Assembly (NCBI GenBank): GCA_019137255.1
Contig: WPDH01000121.1
Span: forward strand, 62,001 to 126,000
Direction of reading: 5' to 3'
Source of the DNA: Corinectria fuckeliana
Lineage: Eukaryota; Ascomycota; Sordariomycetes; Hypocreales; Nectriaceae
DNA length: 64,000 nucleotides
Shown here: positions 44,791-55,540 of the stretch, piece by piece
Layout: each line of letters opens with the position of its first letter
How positions within the stretch are numbered: the stretch's first letter is position 1
Program-made: the position numbers and the translations under genes
Notes under the pieces: generated by a model
Seen by the model: only the letters and a program-made list of their open reading frames with translations
What the model was told of the DNA's origin: nothing
Database searches by the model: none

Positions 44791-45813
44791 ATGTCAGAGC
44801 TCAGAAGTTTCAATCCAATTTTCAGCCTCAAAGGCAAGACCGCCCTCATCACAGGCAGCTCTCGAGGTCTCGGGTTGCACATGGCCACGGCCTTTCTGAG
44901 ATCCGGGTACTCGCTCGTCATCATTACAGCTAGAAAGCGGGATGGAGAGCAAGGCATCGACCAAGCAGTGAACAAGCTCAACGGCCTGCCCGACATCAAA
45001 GGAAAAGCAGTAGGGATCTCGGCCAATGTGGCAGATTCGGAGGACATCGTACGCCTTGCCAGAGAAGTCAAAACCTCGTTGGAAAAGACGGCCTCAATAT
45101 CCTGGTTTGCAACGCAGGAGCTGCCTGGGGGTCAAAATTCGAGGATGCGCCGCCGTCGAGTTCCATCAAGATCCTAGACCTCAACGTTCGTGGGGTCCTT
45201 GAACTCGTGCAAAAGCGAAGATCATACCTGGCCCTGCTAGTCGTGCTTAAATGACTAATTCGAGCTCTACAGGTGCCTGCCGCTCATGCAAGCCTCGGCA
45301 TCCAAACAAGATCCAGCAAGGGTGCTGATCATTAGCGCAACTGCGGGTACCAATGTACCTCACGTTGGTGAACATGGAACCATCATGTACTCGGCTTCCA
45401 AGGCCGCTGTAAATGTGAGTGACATCATCAAACTCGGGAGTGGCACCCATTAATCAATCCGTAATACAATTGTAGCACCTGGGCCGCAATCTAGCTGTGG
45501 AGCTAGGGCCTCACAACATCACCACAAACGTAATCGTGCCGGGCTTTTTCCCTCGAAGCTAGCTCGAGGTCTTATAAACAGTCTTGGTGGCATTGAAGAA
45601 TTGAGCAAGGATAATCCAGTGAGACGTTTGGGCGAGGCAGAAGATATTGCCGGGGTATCTGTTTTTCTCTACTCTCGCGCATGTGGTTACGTGTAAGTGC
45701 GAACAACTCCAGGATGTGGAGGCTACTTGCTAATTTGGTCCTGAAGAAATGGTGTTGAGATCGCAGTTGACGGTGCGGCTAGGTTATCTGCGGGACGGAT
45801 GTCGAGACTTTGA
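44791..45813 (+). pseudogene. Short-chain dehydrogenase (RhlG/FabG-like) with two 1-nt deletions
   Basis: From ATG 44791 the protein reads FSLKGKTALITGSSRGLGLHMA (cofactor motif), then ISANVADSEDIVRLA. After EVKTSLEK a single-base deletion near 45087 shifts the frame; the next frame continues LNILVCNAGAAWGSKFED, SIKILDLNVRGVLEL. An intron (45215-45272) would need a GC donor, GCGAAG, in place of GT. Exon 2 gives VLIISATAG and the active-site YSASKAA. After a normal intron, VELGPHNITTNVIVPGFFP is followed by a second 1-base deletion near 45554, then RGLINSLGG, LGEAEDIAGVSVFLYSRACGYV, a third intron, and EIAVDGAARLSAGRMSRL ending at 45813. Only these small lesions stand between it and a complete classical SDR, so it is either a young pseudogene or affected by base-calling errors. 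Confidence 0.82.
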
Positions 45814-46083
45814 CTTTCGAATCGCACCGAGTAGTCAAGGAAGGGAACATGTTGCAGAGTATGGTAGTTTATGGGCTGTGCCGGCTCGTTTGAATCTTAT
45901 GCTGGGGCCAATTCAATTTCGCAATAGTAGCATACCACGTGCCTGTGTTCTCGAATTCATCTAAGAAACAGTGCTTGTAAATGTACAGCCAATCCAGGGA
46001 GCAGACACTTCATTCCGTCATTTCATGGAGGTGCAAGTGCACGATTCGTTCTTCAGTCAGTTAGGTATGTTGACTTAGCTGCC
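45814..46083. other. Convergent 3' region of two relics
   Basis: The SDR relic (plus) and alcohol dehydrogenase relic (minus) converge here. No gene is seen in these 270 bases. Confidence 0.5.
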
Positions 46084-47105
46084 CTATGAGAATACCACCC
46101 CATTTCGAGTACGATTTCTGCCCTCTTGCATCTCCAGAACCATCTCTGGAAGGGCCTCAAGCCCGCTTCGCACATCCATAACCGGCATGATCCCATATTT
46201 CTCAGTGAACTCAACAGCCCTGCCCATTCTTTGTGGAATGCTGGTGTTTTCTGACTTTGTCTTGAACCGTTTCATGACGATGTCCATGTAACTTAGACTG
46301 AGCTGCTCTTTAGGTATACCAATGACCATCAGAGTTCCGCCCAACTTAATGAGGGAAGGCACTGCTTGATCCGCTCTGTGTGAGCTGGTATACACGGCCA
46401 CGACTGCGCAGCCTCCTCCAGAAAGTATCTGTATTTCTTCGACATAGTTCGAGTTGTCCTTTGAATTGAAAACAGAATCTGCACCTTGTTGTGCGAGTTT
46501 CCTCGAGGTTGGCATCCTGAACGTCAACCGCAACTACGCGTAGGCCCATAGCTTTGGCATACTGGGTTACCATCTGTCCAAGACCGCCACAGCCCACCAC
46601 ACCGAACCACTGGCCTGGTTGAAGCTCGCAGCTGTCGATGGAATGGAACGCGGTGATTCCGGCGCAGAAGATGGCACAACCAGGGTCCATGTTCCATATC
46701 TTCTCGTTCAACTTGGCTACGTTATGGTAGTCGACGACGGCGTACTCCGAGAAGAAGCCATCAGTTGTGAAGCCTTGGAGCTTCTGCTTGCCGGTGTCGC
46801 AAAAAAAGTTATGGATCAAGCAGCCGGTGCATTCAAAATAACAGCCCAGGATATACAGGAAACCAACGGCGTCGCCAATTTTGAAGCCTTTCCCTTCGGC
46901 AGAGGGATGCATCGACACAGTGTGTCCTAGACCCTCGTGGCCGAGAGTCACAGTCTCCTAGTTTTCATTGATGGCCATCATATCACTGTGGCAAAGAGAT
47001 GCCGACCGCATCTTGACAGGGGACTAGTTGGCACTAGATTCTGAGACAGAAACTTTGTTAATAGCAACTTTCTGCTGATCCTGGATTGCACTTGTAAGCT
47101 TGTAT
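46084..47105 (-). pseudogene. Zinc-dependent alcohol dehydrogenase (MDR family) with two TAGs and a frameshift
   Basis: One reading frame covers AIQDQQKVAINKVSVSE, a TAG (47024-47026), SPVKMRSASLCHSDMMAINEN with the catalytic-zinc Cys and its HSD, another TAG (46958-46960), and TLGHEGLGHTV with the zinc-ligand His-Glu. The structural-zinc cysteines follow in GCYFECTGCLIHNFFC, then KLQGFTTDGFFSEYAVVDYHN and the NAD motif VVGCGGLGQMV. A frameshift near 46500 moves to KLAQQGADSVFNSK, then GGTLMVIGIPKE and the C-terminus at 46084. Intact relatives oxidise primary or secondary alcohols with NAD. Both stops sit where the family often has polar residues and both fit CAG to TAG changes. No clean start codon is seen in frame; homology begins near 47105. 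Confidence 0.82.
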
Positions 47106-47648
47106 TCCTTAACATTAAGTTACTGGGGCCGAATATACAACGTCCCATTGCCCGGCTTGTATGGTAGGTGGCAGGGTATGAGTGACAGGCGTCCTGAGTG
47201 ATTGGTGTTTGAAGAATGCTAATTGTCGAGGAGTTACACTAAGACGGGATCCATGGCATTCGTGGAGGTTTCTAGTTTCTTATCACAACAAACCACTCGC
47301 GCTAGAAACGCGAGCTATTAGACACACTCGTTAGCAATGCCCAGCCAGGGATTTCCAAGGCACGGGTGTCCACTTCCTTCCTGTATCCTTTTGTGTGCAT
47401 CCGCCCTCGCTGCTGTTGGATCCAAGTCGAACTCGGGCCGGCTCGCATCATTCCGCGACTCATACGGAAATGAATATTCTAGAGGCGCTCAGAGGGACAA
47501 TTACAAACCCGTTCATGATGCTTCTGAAGCATCAAAGTTGGCGATGCCCAACTGCAATAGCGGAGCTTCTCCTAGCTTTAAGAGTTTGGCTGAGAGCGCT
47601 GTTGTTGGCTCACAGCATAGCTGCAATCTACAGCATCACATTTTCACT
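47106..47648. other. Divergent promoter region of ADH and ALDH relics
   Basis: This half-kilobase between the two relics should have held their promoters. The plus-strand frame that starts at 47337 runs into the ALDH start in another frame and shows no protein features. Confidence 0.5.
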
Positions 47649-49407
47649 ATGACTTCTCTCGGCGCATCTTTGAAGGGAAAGCCTGCAGATAATGCACCAA
47701 AGATCCCGCACAGTCGAGACAAAACTGCCGAAGCTTCTCTTTATGAACAATGAGGTAAGACTTTGGGAGTGTTCCTATCGTCAGCATCACCATGTACTAA
47801 CGTTGGGTCACACAGTATATAGAGTCGAAGAACAGCAGGAAATTAGAAGTACACAATCCAAGCGATGATAGTCTAGCTGCCGACGATGTGGCTTTAGCTG
47901 GAGAGGAAGATGTCGATAGTACAGTGGCTGCTGCGTCTGCGGCTTTCAAATCCTGGCGAAACACTCCCGCTAAGACACGACGTGACTGCATGTTGAAGCT
48001 GGCTGATTTGATTGAGGCGAACGGAAACACCTTGGCTGAACTGACTCGAGTTATCCTCGGAGCCCCGTTTGGTTCTTTCGGCTCCTTTGAAATTAACCTG
48101 GCTTGTGAAGGTTTTCGTTACTTTGCCGGGTACTCGGACAAGTTCTCGGGAGAGACGTTCCCGGCCGTCGACGTTTTCTCAAGGTTGTAACAAATGAACC
48201 TCTAGGGGTTAAATGTGGCATTGTGCCGTGGTACGGTCCCTTGGGAAATGTTGGTTAGTTGTGCGCGATTCCTTGCTTGCCGGGTCGCTAAGCCCAAGTC
48301 GTCAGCAACGAGACTGAATTAGCCTCTCTCTCATGACACATGCTTATACAAATTTCAGGCATGAAGGCTGGGCCTGCTCTAGCGACAGGAAACACTTTTA
48401 CTCTGAAGCCCTGTGAAAAGACTCCATTTGCCGCCTTAGCCCTTGGAACTCTTATCAAAGAGGCCATTTTCCGCCTGGCGTCTTCCAGATCTTGACCGGT
48501 GACGGGAGTACCGGTGCGCTCCTCGCTAGCCATATGAAGGTTAACAAGGTCAGCTTTACCAGATCCACGGCGACTGGACGCAAGATTCAAGAGATGTCGG
48601 CCAAGAGCAACCTCAACAGGGTGACTCTGGAACTTGGAGGGAAGAGTCCTGCGGTGGTCTTTGATGATTGCGATTTTGAGAATGTCGTGGCTTGGTGTGC
48701 TAACGAAATTACCGCCAACACTGGTCAGGTTTGCTTTGCAGCTAGCAGAGTCTACGTGCAAGAAAGCATCTACAACATGTTCGTGGCAGCATACAAAGCT
48801 GCGATGGAAGAGAAGGCTCGAGGAGCTGGGCACCCAGACTCAGAGGACACGACGCTCGGCCCTCTGGTCGATAAATCCCAATATGAACGAGTCGGGGGCT
48901 TTATCGAACGCGGTCGAAGCCAAGGTAGCCTAACTCACTGGTGGAGGACGCATTGGCGATGAGGTATGTCATTCCCCAGAGCCAAATCCTGACACAATTT
49001 AACATGCTGACGGCTTCCCAGGGCTTCTTCGTTCAACTTACTGTCTTTGAAGGCGTTTCTAAGAATGCTGAGATCTGTCGGAGTGGGATTTTTGGACCAG
49101 TTGCGGTTCTCAACAAGTTCAGACAGAGGAAGAGATTATTGCCAAGGCGAACAACACTGAGTTCGGCCTGATGGCTGGAGTTTTTACGCAGGACATTAAC
49201 AAAGCCCTGCGTGCTGCCTCGGACTTTAAATCAGGAATGGTTGGTATTAACTGTATCAGTCATTGCTTTCTTGATGCACCGTTTGGCGGTTCTAAGTGCT
49301 CGGGGGTCGGGAGGGAGAATGGAGTTAAGGCTATGCGCGCGTATACTGAGAGAAAGAATACTATGATTAATATGGTAAGATGTTATTTACTTTTAATATT
49401 TACTTAA
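47649..49407 (+). pseudogene. Aldehyde dehydrogenase (ALDH superfamily) with at least five frameshifts
   Basis: From an ATG at 47649 (MTSLGASLKGKPAD) an entire ALDH can be followed by changing frame: LLFMNNE then YIESKNSRKLEVHNPSDD across intron 1, AAFKSWRNTPAKTRRD, GFRYFAGYSDKFSGETFPA, FLKVVTNEPLGV and VPWYGPLGNV, intron, GMKAGPALATGNTFTLKPCEKTPFAALALGTLIKEA, FPPGVFQILTGDGSTG, VTLELGGKSPAVVFDD, catalytic-cysteine segment NTGQVCFAASRVYVQ, GPLVDKSQYERV, GGRIGDEG then GFFVQ, IFGPVAVLNKF, and the C-terminus LDAPFGGSKCSGVGRENG. Frame changes lie near 47731, 48173, 48466, 48937 and 49123; each is explained by loss of a single base or a similarly small change. Intact members oxidise aldehydes to acids with NAD(P). 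The gene ends at the AT-rich island. Confidence 0.87.
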
Positions 49408-49560
49408 ATATTTAAAAGAACTTAATTATTAACTTTAAATAAAATAAAATAAAAAAGTAAAATACTTATTAAAAAGAGTATATACATGCTTTTAAAGATA
49501 TACTAAATTAATATAAAGAATTTAAAACTTTTAGTTTTCTTTAATAATTAATTATAGCTC
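49380..49560. other. AT-rich island at the cluster border
   Basis: About 180 bases are almost only A and T (runs such as TTTAAATAAAATAAAATAAAAAAG), in sharp contrast with the roughly balanced sequence on both sides. Fungal repeat-induced point mutation or a relic of a transposon would produce such a block. Confidence 0.8.
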
Positions 49561-50200
49561 TTTATGTGACGGTCAGGTCTAACCTAGGGGTTTAAGGTAG
49601 GTCTGAGACGGTGGGAGTGTTTAATCTAGTGAATCAGGATGTTGTTGTGAGCAATGTCGGTGTTCTGGTAATGTGCAGAAGGTAGATCTGTGTAACCAAG
49701 TGTGTTGATAGCTGTCTATCTAATGTCTAAGAAAAGTGCTGAAGAGCAGTGGTTATATACTGTGTAACTGGTGGTGATCGAGCATGGTCAGTTCGACCAT
49801 GTTCGATCGTGCGGTCGAGGGGTCGAGTCGACTGCCGGGATTGGTTGTTGATTACTTAGTAATAAGATATTATTACCGCCCGAAAAGTGGGGCCACTCTG
49901 GCTCTGCCGGTTGTGACCGCCTGGTCCCAATCTGAGAGTCAGTTGAGGGGTGGATCATCTTACAGGTCCGCGCAGAATAGCGGGTCTTGACTCTGCCCTC
50001 ATAACATTATATCCGCATACCGCCCCCGCCCGCGTGAGTATCGTTATAAAGAGCTCTATTGTACCAAAGGGGCGGCCAATGTGTCCACATCTATTGGCAT
50101 CCTTTATCATATTGACGACCCTACTCACCGCGTCACTTAGCGATTGTAGAGAGGAATACGTTACAACCGTCGCACTCCCTTCATAGCTTCGTTGCTGCCA
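49561..50200. mobile_element. Possible retroelement (LTR-like) remnant
   Basis: Non-coding sequence next to the AT-rich island has features often seen in fungal LTRs: a TGTTGTGAGC start near 49640, a GGTTATATACTG promoter-like stretch at 49751, and a 14-bp inverted repeat. I could not find terminal repeats, a primer-binding site or any transposon protein, so the call is tentative; ordinary intergenic DNA is the alternative. Confidence 0.25.
49776..49808. repeat. 14-bp inverted repeat (hairpin)
   Basis: GATCGAGCATGGTC and GACCATGTTCGATC are separated by five bases and pair with a single mismatch, giving a strong stem-loop. Confidence 0.85.
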
Positions 50201-50301
50201 CTTCCCTACCTAGGACGAAGAAACATTTCGACCTGCCTCACACCCTTGTGATAAATCCATTTTCTTCCACCACCGCCTGACAACGGCATAATATTACCAC
50301 G

Positions 50302-52931
50302 ATGGATTACGAGGCGCTCAAGGAGCAGTGGAGCGAGGTGGAGGATCGTGATGGCGTTCGCCTGAGTTGGAACGTTTTCCCCAGCTCTCGCATGGTAATA
50401 TGAGAAACCCTATCCCCGTCGCAGCAGCTTATGTTTTCGGCAGGAAGCGTCAAGATTGGTCGTCCCAATTGGAGCCCTCTACACTCCCTTGAAGGAGAAG
50501 CCCGATACCCCCCTACTGCAGTTTGAGCCTGTGACATGCAAGGCACCATGCCGCTCGGTATTAAACCCATTCTGGTACGACTATCCCGACATAGGATTTC
50601 GGCTTTTGCGAAGCTAACATACTCCCAAGTCAGGTCGATGTTCGTGCCAGAGTTTGGATCTGTCCCTTCTGTCTCTCGAGAAACCAACTTCCACCTCATT
50701 ACAAAGACATAACGGCCAACGCGATCCCCCCTGAGCTTCACCCGGCCAACACAACCATCGAGTATCGTTTGGCCAAGCCGGTACCCGCCCCTCCGATCTT
50801 CCTATACGTGGTTGATATGTGTCAGGAAGCCGATAGCTTGGCTTCACTCAAGGAGTCTTTGGTCATGAGTTTGAGCTTATTGCCAGATAATGCTCTGGTT
50901 GGCCTCATTACATATGGAACCATGGTAACTTTTTCGAATGCCTGGGCGCAACAGCCTCGCTGACAATATTAAAGGCCCACGTACACGAGATTGGCTACGA
51001 GGAATGCGCAAAGTCGTATGTGTTCCGAGGGAGCAAGGACTATTCTGCTAAGCAGGTGCAAGAAATGCTCGGCCTTTTGGCCTCTGGTCTTCGACCAGGA
51101 ATGCAACCCCAACCTGGCCGCCCTCTCCCTACTGGCCCCGCTTCTCGGTTCCTGCTGCCTGTTCAGCAGGCTGAATTTCAACTCACCAAAGCGCTCGAGT
51201 CGCTCCAAAAAGACCCATGGCCTGTCGCCAATGATCACCGCAGCCTCCGATGCACTGGTGTGGCTCTCAGTGTAGCAGTTGGGCTGATGGAGTCGTCCTT
51301 CCAGAATGCTGGCGGTCGCATTATGCTTTTCGCTGGCGGCCCAGCTACCGAAGGACCAGGCATGGTTGTAGGACCAGAGCTGAGAGAACCCATCCGATCG
51401 CACCACGATATTGATCGAGACCATGTCAAATACTACAAGAAGGCGATGAAGGTGCGACTCTCAGGCCCTACATTGAATCACTAACGCTCATACTTCCTCG
51501 ATAGTTCTACGAGAACCTCGCCAAGCGCACAGCCCACAATGGCCACATCATTGACATCTTTGCCGGATGTCTCGATCAGGTTGGCTTGCTGGAGATGAAA
51601 GGGCTCTGCAACTCGACTGGTGGGCACATGATCCTCACAGACAGTTTCACGTCGTCTATGTTCAAGCAATCGTTTGTGCGAATATTCGAGAAAGATGGCG
51701 ATGAAAATCTCTTGATGGGGTTCAACGCTGTCCTTGAAGTACTCACCACGAAGGAGCTTAAAGTTACTGGACTCATTGGCCATGCGGTCTCCCTCAACAA
51801 GAAGTCGATTTCCGTCGGAGAAACCGAATGTGGCATTGGCAATACATGCTCTTGGAAGATGTGCGGCATTGACCCCAAATCCAGCTACGGCGTCTACTTC
51901 GAAATAGCAGGCCAAGGCCCTGCAACCCATCAGCAGGCACCGCAGAAGGGTATGATGCAATTCTTGACCTACTATCAGCATTCGTCTGGACAATACCACT
52001 TGCGAGTGACGACAATAGCTCGGAATCTCAGTAGCCCGGCAGGCGACCCGGCAATTGCCCAATCTTTCGACCAAGAGGCTGCTGCTGTTCTCATGTCTAG
52101 GATCGCAGTGTTCAAGGCAGAAGTGGACGATGGCCCGGATGTTCTGCGGTGGGTAGACAGGATGCTGATTCGTCTTTGTTCGAGGTTTGCGGACTATCGC
52201 AAAGACGACCCTTCATCTTTCCGACTGGAGAAGAACTTCACCCTGTACCCGCAGTTCATGTTCCATCTTCGACGAAGCCAGTTCCTCCAGGTTTTCAACA
52301 ACTCTCCCGATGAAACTGCCTTTTACCGTCACGTGCTAAACCACGAAGACGTCAGCAATTCTCTGGTTATGATCCAGCCGACTCTAGACTCATACACCTT
52401 TGACCAGGATGGTGGGCAGCCGGTTCTTTTGGACTCCGCATCAATCCAACCTACCCACGTTCTACTTCTGGACACTTTCTTTCACATCCTCATCTTCCAT
52501 GGAGAGACGATTGCCGAGTGGAGGAAAGCAGGGTATCAAGAACAGGAGGGTTACGAGAATTTTGGCTCTCTTTTAGAGCAACCCAAGGAAGATGCGCGGG
52601 TTTGTTTGAACCTATCCACTATTTGATAACCCCACTGACTCGTCCTAGGACCTCATTACGGACAGGTTCCCTCTCCCTCGGTTCATCGTCTGTGACGCCG
52701 GCGGATCACAGGCCCGGTTCTTGCTTTCTAAGCTCAATCCATCAACAACTCACACCACTGGTCCCTACGGTGGTATCGGGGCCACAACAGCCCAGACGAT
52801 TTTCACTGATGATGTTTCTTTGCAAACCTTTATGGATCACCTGATGAAGTATGACACCCTCCCAAGCAATCACGTACAGCTTAAACCTGGTACTAACTTC
52901 TGATAGACTTGCTGTGAGCGGGACTAACTAA
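50302..52931 (+). CDS. SEC23: COPII coat protein Sec23
   Basis: Sec23 is the GTPase-activating subunit of the COPII coat; with Sec24 it binds Sar1 and cargo at ER exit sites. Exons 50302-50394, 50444-50574, 50630-50924, 50975-51451, 51505-52599, 52649-52848 and 52907-52931 give 771 residues, as expected. The zinc-finger cysteines are C63, C67, C86 and C89 (VTCKAPCRSVLNPFC, WICPFC). Next is the trunk domain (PPIFLYVVDMCQEADSLASLKESL), the beta-barrel and helical domains, and the gelsolin-like domain (PTHVLLLDTFFHILIFHGETIAEWR). The Sar1-stimulating arginine region and the DRFPLPRFIVCDAGGSQARFLLSKLNP segment are present. The protein ends LMKLAVSGTN. Introns are 46-58 nt; the last coding exon is only 25 nt, and missing it would give a wrong C-terminus. 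Confidence 0.97.
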
Positions 52932-53472
52932 GTCTTCTAGACCTGGTATTTTCATGATACGGGACGGCAGCTACATCTCATCCGGAAGGCTTCTCAGGAG
53001 TCAAGCTTTGCACATTGCAAGTTGCGCTTATGATGAGGCGCATTTCCAATATGAAACGTTTGCAAGAGCTAGACGATGGAGCAAAAACGTGCCCGACAAA
53101 CGGCTAGTACGCGCTCCTTGAATGAACAAGCAGAGTTGAAATACCGGAGGTCTATTGTCAATGCCAATCCGTCACATCGGTTATAGGTAGACGAATAGAT
53201 TTGGGCCACTTTACTGTTTCCAGTGCCCAAATGCACCTCCTTGATCGTGGAATGTTGACAGCATTAAATTTTCGGGTCACGTGCAATTCAAGCCTGAGGC
53301 ACCAATATCTCCACCCTTCCAAGCAGACCTGGCTTTTAGGGCAGGTTGGTGGGGCACACACCTTTTTTATTTTGTTTTCCGCCAAACTTCCTTCCTTTCT
53401 CTTCACAACCTCATTCATCTCTCCCAATCTCCGGCACGCAAACCACGAGCCTCTGCCAATCCAAAACACATC
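52932..53472. other. Intergenic region upstream of ribosomal protein L12
   Basis: This gap contains the SEC23 3' UTR and the L12 promoter. The last 100 bases are CT-rich (TTTCCTTCCTTTCTCTTC near 53383), common before fungal ribosomal-protein genes. No gene is seen. Confidence 0.55.
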
Positions 53473-54178
53473 ATGCGTACGCTCTATATTATTCAACTGT
53501 CTGAAGCCTTCTGACCTCCTTCATAGCTCCTAAGTTGGACCCCAATGAGATCAAGGTGATGTAAGTTCAGATCATCATTTCGAACCCTATAGGTCTGGAC
53601 TGACTTGAACAGCCACCTCCGAGCCACTGGTGGCGAGGTTGGTGCATCGTCTGCTCTCGCTCCCAAGATTGGACCCCTGGGTCTGTCGCCCAAGAAGGTC
53701 GGAGAAGACATCGCCAAGGCAACTGGTGACTGGGTACGTAATGGAGAACGATTGTTCACGAGGGATTAGACTGACACCAAAACAGAAAGGCTTGCGCGTA
53801 ACTGTCAAGCTCACTATCCAGAACCGTCAGGCCCAGGTTTCCGTCGTTCCTACTGCCTCATCCCTCATTATCAAGGCCCTGAAGGAGCCCCCTCGCGACC
53901 GCAAGAAGGAGAAGAATATCAAGCACAGCAAGTCGGTCAGCCTCGATGAGATTATCGAGATTGCCCGCACCATGCGCTACAAGTCTTTCGCCAAGGAGTT
54001 GTCGGGTACCGTGAAGGAGATCCTTGGCACTGCCTACAGTGTCGGATGCCAAGTTGATGGCAAGCCGCCTCAGGCTGTCATCGAGGCTATCGACAGCGGC
54101 GACATTGACAGTACGTTCTCCAACTCTCCAAGCTCACTGTACCACCACTAATCCCCAACGATAGTTCCCGAAGAGTAA
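53473..54178 (+). CDS. RPL12: Large-subunit ribosomal protein L12 (uL11)
   Basis: uL11 binds 25S rRNA at the base of the stalk and is needed for factor-driven GTP hydrolysis. Exons 53473-53476, 53527-53560, 53613-53733, 53786-54110 and 54165-54178 give 165 residues, the exact size of eukaryotic L12. The first coding exon is only four bases (ATGC) and the last 14. The protein starts MPPKLDPNEIKVIHLRATGGEVGA and contains SALAPKIGPLGLSPKKVGEDIAKAT, the conserved uL11 N-domain, and the rRNA-binding C-domain (SLDEIIEIARTMRYKS, ELSGTVKEILGTAYSVGC), ending in GDIDIPEE. All four introns are GT-AG and in phase. It lies downstream of SEC23 on the same strand. Confidence 0.97.
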
Positions 54179-55540
54179 GCGATGGCACTTAGGTACAAAA
54201 TAATCAGGTGCCGCCCCTTCTGAATTGAAGGTGCTTCCAACGCAGGCCAACCGCCTTGATGTGACGTATCGTGTGTGTGAACCAACCAGCCAAACGTGAC
54301 CCTTGACTACACTCTGAAATCTACCAAGTTACACCGTGGTTTATTTCTATTTTTGTGCAAGGAAGAGCAATTGACCCTATACTCACCGCGGCATCCCGGC
54401 ATTGTTGCCGCTATGGATGGTCGAGGTCCATCAAACCGGCGCCTACACTCTCGTAATCAGTCCTAGATGCTATAAACCTTCCAGCACTTTGTCGTAAATG
54501 CGTGACACCCTCGTCCGATGAGGGACGGTCCCTGAAGAATATGTACCTGATTGAGACACGATTGAAAGTGCCGTGCCAATCTACTCGGACGCGGTGAAAA
54601 TATGTTTACACGATCCTCTGTCGTTGCGCGGAACATCACCAACAGTTACGTGAGCGTTCATCAAGGCACGAGGGTTGGTAGCTATGCTCCTCGAGGCTTA
54701 AGGACTTGACCCGAAGGATTCTGAATGAAATTGACCAAGTTCTTCCTGGTAGTCTTTTGCAAATCATTTCCTAGTCGCCATCCTCTGATGTGGCACATGC
54801 GCGTGACGCGAGGGAGTTACGCGCATGAGGCAGATGGTGATTGCTGTGCCTCGACGTACTGGTCGCAGCGTCACCTGAGCGTTGGCCCTGTCAGACCGAA
54901 TATAACTCAGACAATCAAGCCTAGTAAGCAATAAGGTCAAAACTTTTGCTAAATGGTGTAATGGATGAATCTGACAGGCCCTTTACCGGGGTCCGGCCTG
55001 AGGTGGCAGGCAAGCAACTTACCTCAGCAGTCTCGTCCCTCTTTGGTGGAGCCTTGCCCACATCCATCGTTGCCGCCTACTTTCGTACCTTCAACCTCCA
55101 CTAATCGACCTAAGGTACTACCTTGGACTACGAATCCCACTTCCAGATAATGGCGGCGAGCTCCCGCCTCTGACGCACAATTCGAGCTCCACTCTCACTA
55201 CTATCCCGATACTCCGTCTTAACCCCTTCCTTCCCCGCGACACCTGGAGCTTTCCTGGCCCTGTTGCATTTCTCAAAGTCAGCACCCCAGGCTGAGACGG
55301 GCGCTTTTCCACACGGCGCTGGTGTGGGTGTTTCGGCGCTGGCGTGGTCCTCGCCCATGCAGCCAGCCCCAAATGCCCGTCAGCGACTCGATCGGCAACT
55401 CGACCAGCGACTTCATCCTCCACAGCCGAACACCGAGCCATGCTCTATGACTAGCAGGCCATGAACGACCGTCACCTGTCAACATTTTCCTCTTTGAATT
55501 CATCGCTTCTGCTATTTGTTTGCCCAGATACCCCGTTGTC
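54179..55540. other. Intergenic region upstream of the OGT-like gene
   Basis: About 1.4 kb without a recognisable gene. The right half (from about 55150) is C- and CT-rich and probably holds the promoter and long leader of the glycosyltransferase gene; minus-strand frames there lack motifs. Confidence 0.55.

Noticed and set aside
47337..47753. 138-codon frame across the ALDH start
   Set aside because: The ALDH N-terminus reads in another frame over the same bases, and the upstream part has no protein character.
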